NCBI RefSeq assembly: GCF_900091315.1
Contig: NZ_FLSP01000030.1
Location: 22,433 to 86,432, forward strand
Source: Streptomyces sp. DI166
GTDB lineage: Bacteria > Actinomycetota > Actinomycetes > Streptomycetales > Streptomycetaceae
Length of the DNA: 64,000 nucleotides
Direction: 5' to 3'
Position numbers and translations under genes: made by a program. The stretch's first letter is position 1. Each line of letters starts with the position of its first letter. Positions 8,199 through 15,964 of the stretch are shown here, piece by piece. The notes beneath the pieces are model-generated. The model made no database searches. It saw nothing but the letters and a program-made list of their open reading frames with translations, and was not told the DNA's origin.

Positions 8199-8264
8199 GG
8201 GTGTTACGTCCTTTCGGTAGGTGCTCCGCCAGATGGCGGGGCGTGATCAATAGAACCTCGCTCA

Positions 8265-8297
8265 CCTAGCCATGTCAAGCGAGCGAAGCTTGCTAGG
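8265..8297. promoter_or_regulatory. Nested palindrome in the divergent tra/GntR promoter region
   Basis: CCTAGC (8265-8270) pairs with GCTAGG (8292-8297), and inside it CAAGC (8276-8280) pairs with GCTTG (8288-8292). Further GCTAG/GCTA words lie at 8336-8360, before the GntR start. A KorSA-type repressor controlling both directions would be expected to bind here. Confidence 0.55.
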
Positions 8298-8369
8298 CGG
8301 GCGGGGTTATGGGTGTGCCTTTGTCGGAGGGGTGTGCTAGGGCAGCTAGATCTCGCTACCCTGTGAGGT

Positions 8370-8888
8370 ATGACGCCTGCTAGCCCTGCTAAGCCCGACC
8401 GTCGGCCGCCCTATCAGCACGCGGCCGACGAGCTCCGGCGCGAGATCAAGGCGGGCCGCTACAAGCCGGGCGAACAGCTCCCCTCCTACCGCGAGCTGCA
8501 AGAGCGCTTCAAGGTGGCGAACATGACCGCCCGCTCGGCGCTCGGGGTGCTCAGGGATGAGGGGCTGATCTACACCATCCAAGGCCGGGGCAGCTTCGTC
8601 GCGGACTTCGAAGGCTCGGGTGCCGATTACACGGCGCCCGCCTGGTACCTAGGGAAGCCGCCCGAGGATCCCGCCGAGGAGACTGCCGCCAGCGCCCCCC
8701 GTGAATGGCCGCCCGGCGAGAGCCCTTTCGGTGACTCCGGAGAGGCAAAGGCCGGCGGTGCCGATCCCTCCCTCTCCGAAATGCTCACCGCGTTGCGCGA
8801 CGAGATCAGAGCGCTCAGCGTCGAGCATCAGGAACTGCGCCGGGAGTTCGAGGAGTTGAAGAAGGCGCAGCAGTCGCCGCGTTCCTGA
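8370..8888 (+). CDS. GntR-family transcriptional repressor (KorSA-like)
   Basis: 172 aa. The N-terminal winged HTH of the GntR type is clear (PYQHAADELRREIKAGRYKP, QLPSYRELQERFKVANMTAR, LGVLRDEGLIYTIQGRGSFV). A variable acidic linker follows, and the C-terminus (about 130-165) is a coiled coil. In pSAM2, KorSA represses pra and thereby replication, excision and transfer. Here the gene faces the transfer operon, which suggests the same role. Its 3' end overlaps a convergent small gene by 74 bases. Confidence 0.85.
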   Translation: MTPASPAKPDRRPPYQHAADELRREIKAGRYKPGEQLPSYRELQERFKVANMTARSALGVLRDEGLIYTIQGRGSFVADFEGSGADYTAPAWYLGKPPEDPAEETAASAPREWPPGESPFGDSGEAKAGGADPSLSEMLTALRDEIRALSVEHQELRREFEELKKAQQSPRS

Positions 8889-9039
8889 TTCGCGTGACCT
8901 CTTCTCGCATTTCCCTCGCTTCGCGGCCGAGTCTTGCCACGGTGGTCGTCATCTCGCGGACCATCGCGGCCATCTCTGCCAGCTCCCGGTTGTGAATGTC
9001 GATCAGCTCCTTTCCTGCGCTGGATATGTGCTCGGTCAT
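8815..9039 (-). CDS. Small coiled-coil protein
   Basis: 74 aa. Residues about 8-55 form one long amphipathic helix (IDIHNRELAEMAAMVREMTT, then VARLGREAREMREEVTRI), followed by a Pro/Ala-rich tail. Start chosen at 9039, where GGGGAG precedes the ATG; the open frame upstream shows no coding character. The 3' end overlaps the end of the GntR gene antisense. Function unknown; it may pair with the coiled-coil tail of the GntR protein. Confidence 0.6.
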   Translation of the reverse strand: MTEHISSAGKELIDIHNRELAEMAAMVREMTTTVARLGREAREMREEVTRIRNAATAAPSSTPRTPGAVPDARR

Positions 9040-9431
9040 GTCTCCCCGTTCGCTGTCGTGTCGTTGTTTCGCGCGGCCTTCACCCAACCGCCGGGGGCTT
9101 GCCCGAAGGCTTGCCCAGCGGTCGTGTGCGACCGGATCGGGGCTTGTCCTTGCCGTCTGGCGACCCGTCACCGAGGTTGTTGCGACAGGTCTACCGGCCG
9201 GACCGGCCACGTACGAGGCTTGCGGCGCCGCGCTCCCGTCGGACGGGCTGAATCCGTCCTTCGATTTCGTCAGCGTCCCCGCAGGCGGGAAATCGCGGTT
9301 CTGCGCGCGCACGCCACTCGTCCTTCCAGTCGTCGGCCAGGAGCATCAATAGTCCGGAGAATCGCCGGTTTGGGTAACCGGCACTTCGGTGCTATGTTGC
9401 GCGGCTCGGTCCATCCGGGGTCGCCTATAGG

Positions 9432-9572
9432 GGTGTCGAAATCCGCATCGGTGTGACCGCCGTTCCTGTGATCCATGCCACTTCCCCATCTTTGGTTGAC
9501 CTCCTGCGCTCACTTGCTACAGGTGTCGAAAGCCCTGCCCGTGTGACACCTCATTTTGTGATCTGGGTCACT
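9432..9572 (+). repeat. 51-bp imperfect direct repeat, period 90 bp
   Basis: Copies at 9432-9482 and 9522-9572 align without gaps. They share GGTGTCGAAA, CGTGTGAC or GGTGTGAC, TGTGATC and a final CACT in the same spacing. The repeats lie in the non-coding stretch of the element and may be binding sites of Rep, a regulator or the translocase. Confidence 0.65.
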
Positions 9573-9801
9573 CGGTAGAAGTGGCCCGTTGGGCGCCCTC
9601 CGCTCATCTCGAACTATGCGGCCCCCAGCCTGTGGATAAATTCCGCAGACTCGCAGAACGAATAGGCAGAAATGGCGATTCAAGCTCCCATAAGGGCATT
9701 GAAGCCGTGGAACGGATGGGAAGGCGGGGACAGCGCATGGTCGTGCAACCGGCCAGGGGCCAGGGCAGCGGAGCTGTTCAGAGTTTCTTTACTGGATCAA
9801 G

Positions 9802-9848
9802 GCGGCCCGCCTACGGCGGGCCGCGCGCGCTGGCGGCCAGGGGCCGCC
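9802..9848. repeat. Two adjacent strong hairpins
   Basis: A 10-bp perfect stem GCGGCCCGCC with loop TAC (9802-9824) is followed after 7 bases by a 7-bp stem GGCGGCC (9832-9848) with a 3-base loop. There is no T-run, so these look more like structured origin DNA than terminators. Confidence 0.5.
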
Positions 9849-10315
9849 GCCGCTCCTTGTCTCCGCCACCGCTCCGGCGGCCCCACCCGCTCAGCGCGCA
9901 GCCCTGCCAAGGCGGACGGCCAGACCGGGGAAGCAACCCGACCACTCCGAGCACCAGGACCAGGCCGACGCGCACCCAGCACGACCACGCCACCAACCGC
10001 CCACCGCTCCACGCCGCATGGCCCGCAGAGCCGCAGTCCGAGCCCAGAGGACGGGCCGCGTCGGCAACGTCCAGGCGGATCGAGGTGCGGCCTGTGACGA
10101 TGGAAGCAGCGTGGCCGAGGACGGCACGGGGTTGCTGGAAACACACGTGACGGGTGCTCAGTCGGCGCACCCGCCGTCGTGGCTGACTTTCGCTGGCTCA
10201 GCTCAGAACCCTCTCCAACTCGACATCGCGAAGCCGGGGTTGCGGCCGCACCCACGTTCGAGCACGCCAACCGCCCCGGTACCATCGGCACCGGGGTCCT
10301 GATCAGGGCTTCCGT

Positions 10316-10361
10316 GACCGGACCACCCGGAATGCTGTCCAGGCTGAGGGGTGGTCCGGTC
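10316..10361. terminator. 12-bp-stem terminator-like hairpin
   Basis: GACCGGACCACC (10316-10327) pairs perfectly with 10350-10361, loop 22 bases, followed on the + strand by CTTTG. It lies just past the end of the kinase-like gene, which ends at 10417 on the minus strand. Confidence 0.55.
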
Positions 10362-10416
10362 TTTGAGTTGTCGGCCGTAGCCGTGCGAGCAGCGCCGACG
10401 AACTGGCGCTTCGGAA

Positions 10417-11253
10417 TCAGCTCAGAGCCTTGCCCACCTCGAAGATGGTGGGTCGGTCTCCTGGCGAATGGCTGAGCATGGCGTCGATCAACTTGCCCAG
10501 CTCACCGGGCGCCTTCACGAGCCGGCGCCGACCGTCCGCCACGGCCTCTCGCTGCACCGAGCGGGGAGCGTCGTCCGGGTACTCCATCGCCCGCCAACCG
10601 GTAGCAGAGATCAGCAGGGAGGCGCCGAGCGCGTACACGTCGGCTTCCTGCGTCGGCTCGGCTTCTCCCGTGTCGAGCACGCTGCGGGCGATCTCCGGTG
10701 CCTCGTAGTGGACGAGGCAGCCGCGGAACGGGAAGTCGTACCCCTCTGGCACGTTGCCGCCCTGGGCAAGGGCGAGGTCGATGAGGTGTGTTCGTTCCGG
10801 GCCGATGATGAAGTGGGCGGGCTGTACGTCACCATGCGCCCAGCCCTTGGCGTGCAGTTCGGCAAGCGCCTCGACGCAGCCCAACGCCACGCTGGTGTGC
10901 GGTGCGATGGACGAGTCCGGCCTACGACAGGGCTCCCAGAGCTGGTACAGGTCCGGCCCTTCGTGCCACGGCTGGAAGTTCCAGGTACCGCGTTCCCACT
11001 CGCCGTACGCGAGGTCGACCAGGCCGAGGCGCAGCAGAACGGCCCCTTCACGTGCGGGCGCGAGGGCGGTCCAGGGTTGGGCGGCCCATTCGGCCGTAGC
11101 CTCGATCGGGTAGCCGACTTTCACGGCGTAGTGGCCGCGATGGCTTTCTACCTCCCACACCGTGGAGCCCCGGCGGTCCAGGACCATGCGCTGGGACGTG
11201 GGCATGAGCGCGTCGAGCACCACGATCGGCAGTTCAGGGGGTGACCCGGGCAA
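10417..11253 (-). CDS. Protein-kinase-like (aminoglycoside phosphotransferase-like fold) protein
   Basis: 278 aa. Recognisable kinase elements are a Lys in HYAVKVGYP, the catalytic loop HGDVQPAHFIIG (HxD followed by H in place of the usual Asn), DLAL where DFG is expected, and an APE-like VHYEAPEIARS. A helix with EADVYALGASLL follows. The glycine-rich loop is not obvious. It is therefore a degenerate or small-molecule-type kinase, activity uncertain. I chose the TTG at 11253, which has AAGGAG 8 bases upstream; the frame stays open to an ATG at 11289. Last gene of a minus-strand group that starts divergent to the XRE regulator. Confidence 0.7.
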   Translation of the reverse strand: MPGSPPELPIVVLDALMPTSQRMVLDRRGSTVWEVESHRGHYAVKVGYPIEATAEWAAQPWTALAPAREGAVLLRLGLVDLAYGEWERGTWNFQPWHEGPDLYQLWEPCRRPDSSIAPHTSVALGCVEALAELHAKGWAHGDVQPAHFIIGPERTHLIDLALAQGGNVPEGYDFPFRGCLVHYEAPEIARSVLDTGEAEPTQEADVYALGASLLISATGWRAMEYPDDAPRSVQREAVADGRRRLVKAPGELGKLIDAMLSHSPGDRPTIFEVGKALS

Positions 11254-11323
11254 CGTCTGTTCTCCTTCCGGGCGAACGCGGCCGACCACGAGTCGAGGCC
11301 GGCCGCGTCGCTGCTGTCGCGTC

Positions 11324-11776
11324 CTACTCTTGGTAGTCCTGACCGTACGGACGGCCGCAGTCCGAGTCGCACTGCGCGAGGTTCGTGCCGTCCACGGTCC
11401 ACAGGTCGTCGAAGACCTTGAACCCGGCCGCCTTCATGGCGCGCGCCGCGGTGATGACCATCAGCAGGTCGCGGGGCCCGCCGCCCGGCTTCGGGTTGTG
11501 GTGCAGGAAGCGGCCCGCGTACCGCTCGCACAGCCTCGCGTACTCCTTCGTGTGCAGGATGAGCGCGTGCAGGCCGAGGTCCACGTCATCGGACGGGACC
11601 ATGGGGACGTTGGCCGTGGCTGCGGTGACCAGGAAGGCGACCGCCTGGTCCGCGATCCGCGCGGCGCGCTCGGGCGACTGCCCGTTGTGGACGACCACGA
11701 AGTGGGCGAGGCTCTCGAACAGCTCCTCACCAGCCACCGCGCGACCGGTCTTCAGATCGTTCACTGTTGCCGTCAT
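11324..11776 (-). CDS. Protein with a glycine-rich-domain (GRDP/DUF1399)-like core
   Basis: 150 aa, soluble. The central segment LGLHALILHTKEYARLCERY followed by GRFLHHNPKPGGG resembles the L..F..HT..Y...C....G.fihH.P pattern of the glycine-rich-domain (DUF1399) family; the function of bacterial members is unknown. The ATG at 11776 is taken as start because upstream sequence is shadow. It lies 70 bases before the kinase-like gene on the same strand. Family call tentative. Confidence 0.65.
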   Translation of the reverse strand: MTATVNDLKTGRAVAGEELFESLAHFVVVHNGQSPERAARIADQAVAFLVTAATANVPMVPSDDVDLGLHALILHTKEYARLCERYAGRFLHHNPKPGGGPRDLLMVITAARAMKAAGFKVFDDLWTVDGTNLAQCDSDCGRPYGQDYQE

Positions 11777-11874
11777 GCGACTACTCCTCGTGTGTGGCGG
11801 TGCGTGGGTTGGATGGCCGGCCCCGAACGGGGAAGGGGGAGCCGGGGAGTTGGCACCCGTCCGGGGCGGCCCGT

Positions 11875-11973
11875 CTACTGGCCCATGGCGAGAGCCATGC
11901 CGATCACCAGGCCGCACGAGCCGCTGATCATGATCACGAACAGGACTCCTGCGTACCGGCCGACAGCGCGCAT
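11875..11973 (-). CDS. 32-aa single-TM peptide
   Basis: MRAVGRYAGV, then a hydrophobic run (LFVIMISGSCGLVIGMALAM) and a final GQ. Its ATG overlaps the stop of the upstream small gene (ATGA), so translation is coupled. That overlap is the main support for its being real. Possible roles are a small membrane regulator or toxin-like peptide, but nothing in the sequence decides. Confidence 0.45.
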   Translation of the reverse strand: MRAVGRYAGVLFVIMISGSCGLVIGMALAMGQ

Positions 11974-12203
11974 CACAGCCCGTCTCGACTGTTGCCGTTC
12001 CTGATGGCCAGGCGCGCGCTCAGTTCCTCTCGTGGACTCGGCGCCACCACGTTGTCCGGCATGGCATCCCATTCCGTGCCGCCGCCGATCGGCCTCATCT
12101 GCACCCGACCGCCGAGCGCACCCATGACGACGCCGATCCGGTCGCGGGCGCTGTCCTTCGCCAGTTCACCGATGCCTGGTCTGGTCTGCTGGTTGCTCGC
12201 CAT
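11973..12203 (-). CDS. Small protein with an MRPIGGGTEWDA motif
   Basis: 76 aa. It carries the core GELAKDSARDRIGVVMGALG followed by GRVQMRPIGGGTEWDAMP. The same pattern (KVAGFVGPYIQLRPIGGG, then IEWDARP) is found in the protein at 37316-37591. In both places the small gene lies next to an XRE-TPR regulator gene. The start at 12203 has no clear ribosome site and may be leaderless. Divergent from the XRE gene across a palindrome. Function unknown. Confidence 0.7.
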   Translation of the reverse strand: MASNQQTRPGIGELAKDSARDRIGVVMGALGGRVQMRPIGGGTEWDAMPDNVVAPSPREELSARLAIRNGNSRDGL

Positions 12204-12250
12204 GAAAGGAGCATCGCGATCAGGGCACCCCTGCCAAAAGGTCAGGCTGA

Positions 12251-12267
12251 TTACCCAACTTGGGTAA
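12251..12267. promoter_or_regulatory. Perfect palindrome between divergent genes, likely XRE operator
   Basis: TTACCCAA (12251-12258), one base, TTGGGTAA (12260-12267). It lies in the 124-bp gap between the small GGGxEWDA gene and the XRE regulator. A half copy, TTGGGTAACC, occurs at 9369-9378. It suits a dimeric HTH regulator that controls both directions. Confidence 0.65.
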
Positions 12268-12327
12268 CATCGCGGCAAGTAGAGAATCAGCGACGTTGCG
12301 TAGCCCTCGCAGTGTGGGAGCTTGCCG

Positions 12328-13662
12328 ATGCCCGACGCAGACCGGCCGCAGGAACTGCCAGCCAGGCTGCTCACCGATCCCGAGATGATCGATGCGTGCC
12401 GAGTGCGGGACTTCGCCAGAGTCTTCCGGCTGGTGAAGATCAAGGCGGGCATCTACCCATCCATGATCGCCAGGCGCTGTGAGCTGACCCCAAGCCGTGT
12501 CGGCGAAGTCATCGCAGGGCAGCGCCAGTTGCAGCACATGGACGTCATCGAGCGCATCGCGGACGGCTTGCGCATCCCAGGGCACATGCTCGGACTCGCC
12601 CGCCGGGTGTGGGAGACACCCCAGGCCCTCGTGGTCACCGAGCGAGAGGTAGTCCAGGAGCCCGAGCCGCAGACCCCGGCCGCTTTACCTGGCCCGGACG
12701 TGGACAGCATTCTGGCCCTGGCCACACGAACGAGCCTGAACGCAGCCACCCTTGAAGCCTTCCGCTCCTCCATCGAGGACTACTGGCGACGGGACGACCA
12801 GCACGGAGGCGAGGCACTGAGGCCGGCCATCGTCGGCCAGCTCCGCCACGTCGTCGGTCTCTTGAAGGAGAACCAACCGCCGTCCATCGAAAACGGCCTG
12901 TACGGAATCGCCGCCGAGCTGGCACGCCTCACCGGCTGGACCTACTTCGACGCCCGCCAGTACAACCAGGCCCGCGCGTACTTCACCGAGGCCCTCCAAC
13001 TGGCCAAGGAGATCGACGACCGCCAGTTCATGGCCAACGTCCTTGCCTGCATGAGCTTGCAGGGCACGTACCAGGACAAGCCCGCTGACTCCCTGGCCTT
13101 CGTGACGGCCGCCCAGGACCAGGCCCGCTCGGCCGTCGACACCACCCCACGGGTCCTGTCCATGTTGTCGATGCGCGAAGCCTTCGCTCACGCCACGCTC
13201 GGCAACCGGGACTCCACGCACCGGGCGATCGGGGAGGCTCACCGCCATTTCGAGCTGATTCGGGTGAGCGACCCGGATCCGTCCTGGGTGTCGTACTTCG
13301 ACGAGACGAAGCTGATCGTGGACACGGGGATCGCTCACGGCCGACTGGGCGAAGCAGCCACCGCCGAACCTCTGATCGCGGACGCGTTGCGGCGCGAGGC
13401 CCGCACCAACCATCGCGGCCGGGCGTTTCACTCGTTCTGGCTTGCCCGTACGCAGCTGGATCAGGGCAAGCTCGACCAGGCGTGCGACACCGCCACGCAG
13501 GCACTGGAACCGGCGTCAGCAGTGGCGTCCGAGCGCGTGTCAGGCCATCTTCGGGAGTTCTACGACCAGTTGGCCCCACACAGGCAGGAGCCCGTAGCCC
13601 TGGCCTTCGAGGCGCGGCTACGGGCACTCCTCCCGCCGGTTAGCGGATCGCTTCGTCCATGA
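12328..13662 (+). CDS. XRE-type HTH regulator with TPR-like C-terminal region
   Basis: 444 aa. The N-terminal HTH is visible as DFARVFRLVKIKAGIYPSMI, then CELTPSRVGEVIAGQRQ and MDVIERIADGLRIPG (residues about 28-90). The rest is helical with TPR-like units (FDARQYNQARAYFTEALQLA, ATLGNRDSTHRAIGEAHRHF, LDQACDTATQAL). Such regulators often sense a ligand or peptide through the TPR part and are common in Streptomyces next to a small gene, as here. The ATG at 12328 has GGGAG 7 bases upstream. The 3' end overlaps the Nudix gene by 23 bases in convergent orientation. Confidence 0.82.
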   Translation: MPDADRPQELPARLLTDPEMIDACRVRDFARVFRLVKIKAGIYPSMIARRCELTPSRVGEVIAGQRQLQHMDVIERIADGLRIPGHMLGLARRVWETPQALVVTEREVVQEPEPQTPAALPGPDVDSILALATRTSLNAATLEAFRSSIEDYWRRDDQHGGEALRPAIVGQLRHVVGLLKENQPPSIENGLYGIAAELARLTGWTYFDARQYNQARAYFTEALQLAKEIDDRQFMANVLACMSLQGTYQDKPADSLAFVTAAQDQARSAVDTTPRVLSMLSMREAFAHATLGNRDSTHRAIGEAHRHFELIRVSDPDPSWVSYFDETKLIVDTGIAHGRLGEAATAEPLIADALRREARTNHRGRAFHSFWLARTQLDQGKLDQACDTATQALEPASAVASERVSGHLREFYDQLAPHRQEPVALAFEARLRALLPPVSGSLRP

Positions 13663-14173
13663 GCAGGTAGAGCAGGCCGACGAGCGAGCCGCTGCTCACG
13701 ACCTCCCGGCGATCGATCATGCCCCGCACCTCAGAGAGGGGAATCCACTCGATGCGGTCGGACTCGTTCTTCTCCGTGGGCGGCCCGGCATAGGTGGCGC
13801 CGTCGATCCTGAAGACGTGGTGCTGCGAGTCGGTAATCCCGTTGGCCGGCTCGGCGTAGATCAGGGGCTTGATGGGGCCGGGGCGCCAGCCCGTCTCCTC
13901 TAGAACCTCACGGGCCGCAGCCTCCTCCGGAGTCTCGCCCTCCTCGACCAGGCCCATGGGCAACTCCCAGGCCCACGAGTCCGTGATGAAGCGGTGCCGC
14001 CACATCATCAGGACCTCTTGACGATCGTTGACCACGGCGGCCACGGCCAGGTGCCGCAGACGAACAACGTGGTACTCCCACCTGCGCCCGTCAGGCTGCT
14101 GGACGTCGACCAGGCACAGATTCACCCACTTGTTCGTGTAGATCTGTCGCTCACCGTGCGTCTTCCACTCCAT
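13640..14173 (-). CDS. Nudix hydrolase, possibly Pif-like immunity factor
   Basis: 177 aa. The Nudix box runs from G74 to W96 and fits GX5EX7REUXEEXGU: GLVEEGETPEEAAAREVLEE then TGW. The flanking strands (HLAVAAVVNDRQEVLMMWRH, SWAWELPMG) are typical of ADP-sugar-type Nudix enzymes. pSAM2 carries a Nudix protein, Pif, which blocks redundant transfer between cells that already hold the element; a Nudix gene in an AICE of this type makes the same role plausible. A simple metabolic hydrolase is the alternative. It is transcribed toward the XRE gene. Confidence 0.8.
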   Translation of the reverse strand: MEWKTHGERQIYTNKWVNLCLVDVQQPDGRRWEYHVVRLRHLAVAAVVNDRQEVLMMWRHRFITDSWAWELPMGLVEEGETPEEAAAREVLEETGWRPGPIKPLIYAEPANGITDSQHHVFRIDGATYAGPPTEKNESDRIEWIPLSEVRGMIDRREVVSSGSLVGLLYLLMDEAIR

Positions 14174-14568
14174 ACCTGCAGCCCTTCTCGATCCGGCCTA
14201 CAGGATCTCAGACCAAGATGGCATGCAACATAGGGTTCAACGACATTCACGTCAGAGTGACGAAATGGATGTGTTGAGTCGGATCACTCGCAATGGCGGC
14301 GGGGCAGGTGGTGGTAGTGGCGCAGCAGGCGTTGAGGGGCCCCATCGTGATCACATCCGGCCGACGGCCTGGTCGACTTCCAGTAGTTGACAGCGAAGGT
14401 CACGCGTCGGGTCAAACCTAGGCATCTGTCGTACACATGGGTGAACAGAGGCAACAGTTTCACTACAAGGGGTGACTGAAGTCACACTTTCCCATCGACA
14501 GTGAGGTCTGGTCCTCTTATGCTCGTTAACAAGTGGGCGGGTAGGTGTCTGCTCAGGGAGCGGGGGGC
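14174..14568 (+). promoter_or_regulatory. Gene-free 395 bases with candidate promoter of the cargo operon
   Basis: The best promoter candidate is TCGACA (14495-14500), 17 bases, TATGCT (14518-14523), 46 bases before the leader ORF. A perfect palindrome GTGACTGAAGTCAC (14472-14485) lies just upstream and may be an operator. The rest shows no gene. Confidence 0.45.
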
Positions 14569-14622
14569 ATGAACTACGAGACGGGCATGAAGCCGGGCGG
14601 CGCACACAGGAGGATACAGTGA
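14569..14622 (+). CDS. 17-codon leader ORF coupled to the TIGR04255-like gene
   Basis: The ORF reads MNYETGMKPGGAHRRIQ, with a G-rich ribosome site just before the ATG. Its TGA overlaps the GTG of the next gene (GTGA), and the ribosome site of that gene (AGGAGG) lies inside the leader. The overlap suggests translational coupling; the peptide may have no function of its own. Confidence 0.45.
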   Translation: MNYETGMKPGGAHRRIQ

Positions 14623-15419
14623 CAAGCCTGCCAGACTTCTCTGAGCCGCCAGTGGTTGAAGTGGCGTGCGGGGTTAAGTTCCGCAAAGTGCCGGAGCTGA
14701 GTGGCATTCGGCTTGCTCCTCTTTATGACATGTGGAAGTCGGAACTGCCTCAAATTGAAGAACAACCGACCCTTCCATCTGTAGAGTCTGGTCCGGCTGG
14801 CTCGAGTCCTAAGATCAGGGTAGATTTTCCATCCCTGAGGGAAACTCGCTACTGGTTCCATGGTGAAAACGGGAATGATCTAGTTCAGTTGCAGCCGGAT
14901 CGACTCATCGTTAATTGGCGTAGCTGCGGAGTTGGTGACACGTATCCCCGGTTCGCATATGTCCTGAATCATTTTTCTCGACGTGTCGCTGATGTTTCAA
15001 GGTTTGTTGAAGAGTCATTTCGATCGAAGCTTGAGATTCTTCATGTTGAGCTGAGTTACATCAATACGCTCCGTGCTGGAGAGTCTGGCCAATGGGACTT
15101 GGAGGACATCTTCCATACCTGGCCCGACTTTGCGACTCACCATCTCGGCCGCCCGGCAAATTCGCAGATAGTCTTTGACTTCCCGATCGAGAGTACCCGC
15201 ACTGGTAGAGATTTCTTCTTGCGTGTTTCCATTGAGCCTGGAGTTGTGGGTGATGAGACGCCGGGTGCATTCCTGACTATGACGACCCAAGGTAAGCCGT
15301 CGAGTACGTCAGTTGATGGGGCCTTGGATGCTCTCAAAGAGGCTCATGATCATCTCGTGAGAAGCTTCGCGGAAATTACGACGCAGACAGCTCATGAACG
15401 CTGGGGGAAACGCTCATGA
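14619..15419 (+). CDS. TIGR04255-like protein (element cargo)
   Basis: 266 aa, soluble. The opening FSEPPVVEVACGVKFRKVPE and the segments YDMWKSELPQIEEQP, LVQLQPDRLIVNWR, YPRFAYVLNHFSRRV and LHVELSYINTL match the pattern I know as the TIGR04255 family, whose function is not established. GC content is visibly lower than the surroundings, and rare codons such as CTT and ATA appear. First gene of a tight three-gene operon (4-base overlaps) that ends 190 bases before attR. Being cargo of a conjugative element, it may serve host competition or phage defence, but this is inference. Confidence 0.75.
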   Translation: MTSLPDFSEPPVVEVACGVKFRKVPELSGIRLAPLYDMWKSELPQIEEQPTLPSVESGPAGSSPKIRVDFPSLRETRYWFHGENGNDLVQLQPDRLIVNWRSCGVGDTYPRFAYVLNHFSRRVADVSRFVEESFRSKLEILHVELSYINTLRAGESGQWDLEDIFHTWPDFATHHLGRPANSQIVFDFPIESTRTGRDFFLRVSIEPGVVGDETPGAFLTMTTQGKPSSTSVDGALDALKEAHDHLVRSFAEITTQTAHERWGKRS

Positions 15420-15964
15420 CTCTGATGGCAGTGGAAGCGATGAATCCCGTGGTTACTGGGTTGACCACGAGGAGAGCAGCGTCGGCTGGCCCATCCGTCG
15501 ACAGTGCAACGACTCGTCGCACACGGCGTCCCAGGGTAGGGCCGTCGGCCACAATCGATGTCCAAGAAGAGGGCGCGGGAGTGCCGGACATGGGCCTAGC
15601 GGTTGAGAAGATCAACAAGCTGCTGGCTCTGCCTAAAGCTTGGGATGGATACCGTGCCGAGCAAGTCACCGTCGAGGCCGGTGTGGCAATGCTTCACGTT
15701 CTGCTCTCGGTCATGGATCGGCGCAGCTTGCAGCCTCAGATCTTCCCACTCCCTAACGGTGGACTCCAGGCTGAGTGGCATGTGAGTGGCAATTCGATCG
15801 AGATCGAAGTTGCCCCTGATGGCCAATCTGGATGCGCGCTAGCAGATGGGCAAGATGAAGCTGAAGTTGAGTTCAGCATCCCAAGTCGGCGAGACAGGCT
15901 TGTCGAGTTCCGTAGGATCCTGCTGCACTTCTCCCTGCAAGCAAGAAGGCCTGCTTCTAGGTGA
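15416..15964 (+). CDS. Second gene of the TIGR04255 operon, GWDGY-type protein
   Basis: 182 aa. After a basic, Thr/Arg-rich N-terminal 55 residues comes a core with EKINKLLALPKAWDGYRAEQ, a helix, then LQPQIFPLPNGGLQAEWH and NSIEIEVAPDG. This L..L...WDgYga ... P.P.dGG...EW ... leieI.pdG layout recurs in a widespread uncharacterised family. Its ATG overlaps the stop of the TIGR04255-like gene. Lower GC than the element core. Confidence 0.68.
   Translation: MTLMAVEAMNPVVTGLTTRRAASAGPSVDSATTRRTRRPRVGPSATIDVQEEGAGVPDMGLAVEKINKLLALPKAWDGYRAEQVTVEAGVAMLHVLLSVMDRRSLQPQIFPLPNGGLQAEWHVSGNSIEIEVAPDGQSGCALADGQDEAEVEFSIPSRRDRLVEFRRILLHFSLQARRPASR

Larger units (their letters stand above)
9040..10416. other. 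Non-coding stretch of the AICE, candidate origin or transfer locus
   Basis: I see no convincing gene in these 1.38 kb: open frames lack codon bias and ribosome sites. The stretch holds a 51-bp imperfect direct repeat (9432 and 9522), an exact DnaA box TGTGGATAA (9631-9639), two strong GC hairpins (9802-9824, 9832-9848) and two terminator-like hairpins (10274-10296, 10316-10361). Together with a RepSA-type initiator and a TraB-type translocase, this is the natural place for the single-strand origin, a double-strand origin or the clt locus. Confidence 0.5.

Noticed and set aside
9581..10302. Open frames in the non-coding AICE stretch
   Set aside because: They cross strong hairpins, lack ribosome sites and show no codon bias or domain, so I treat the region as structural DNA.
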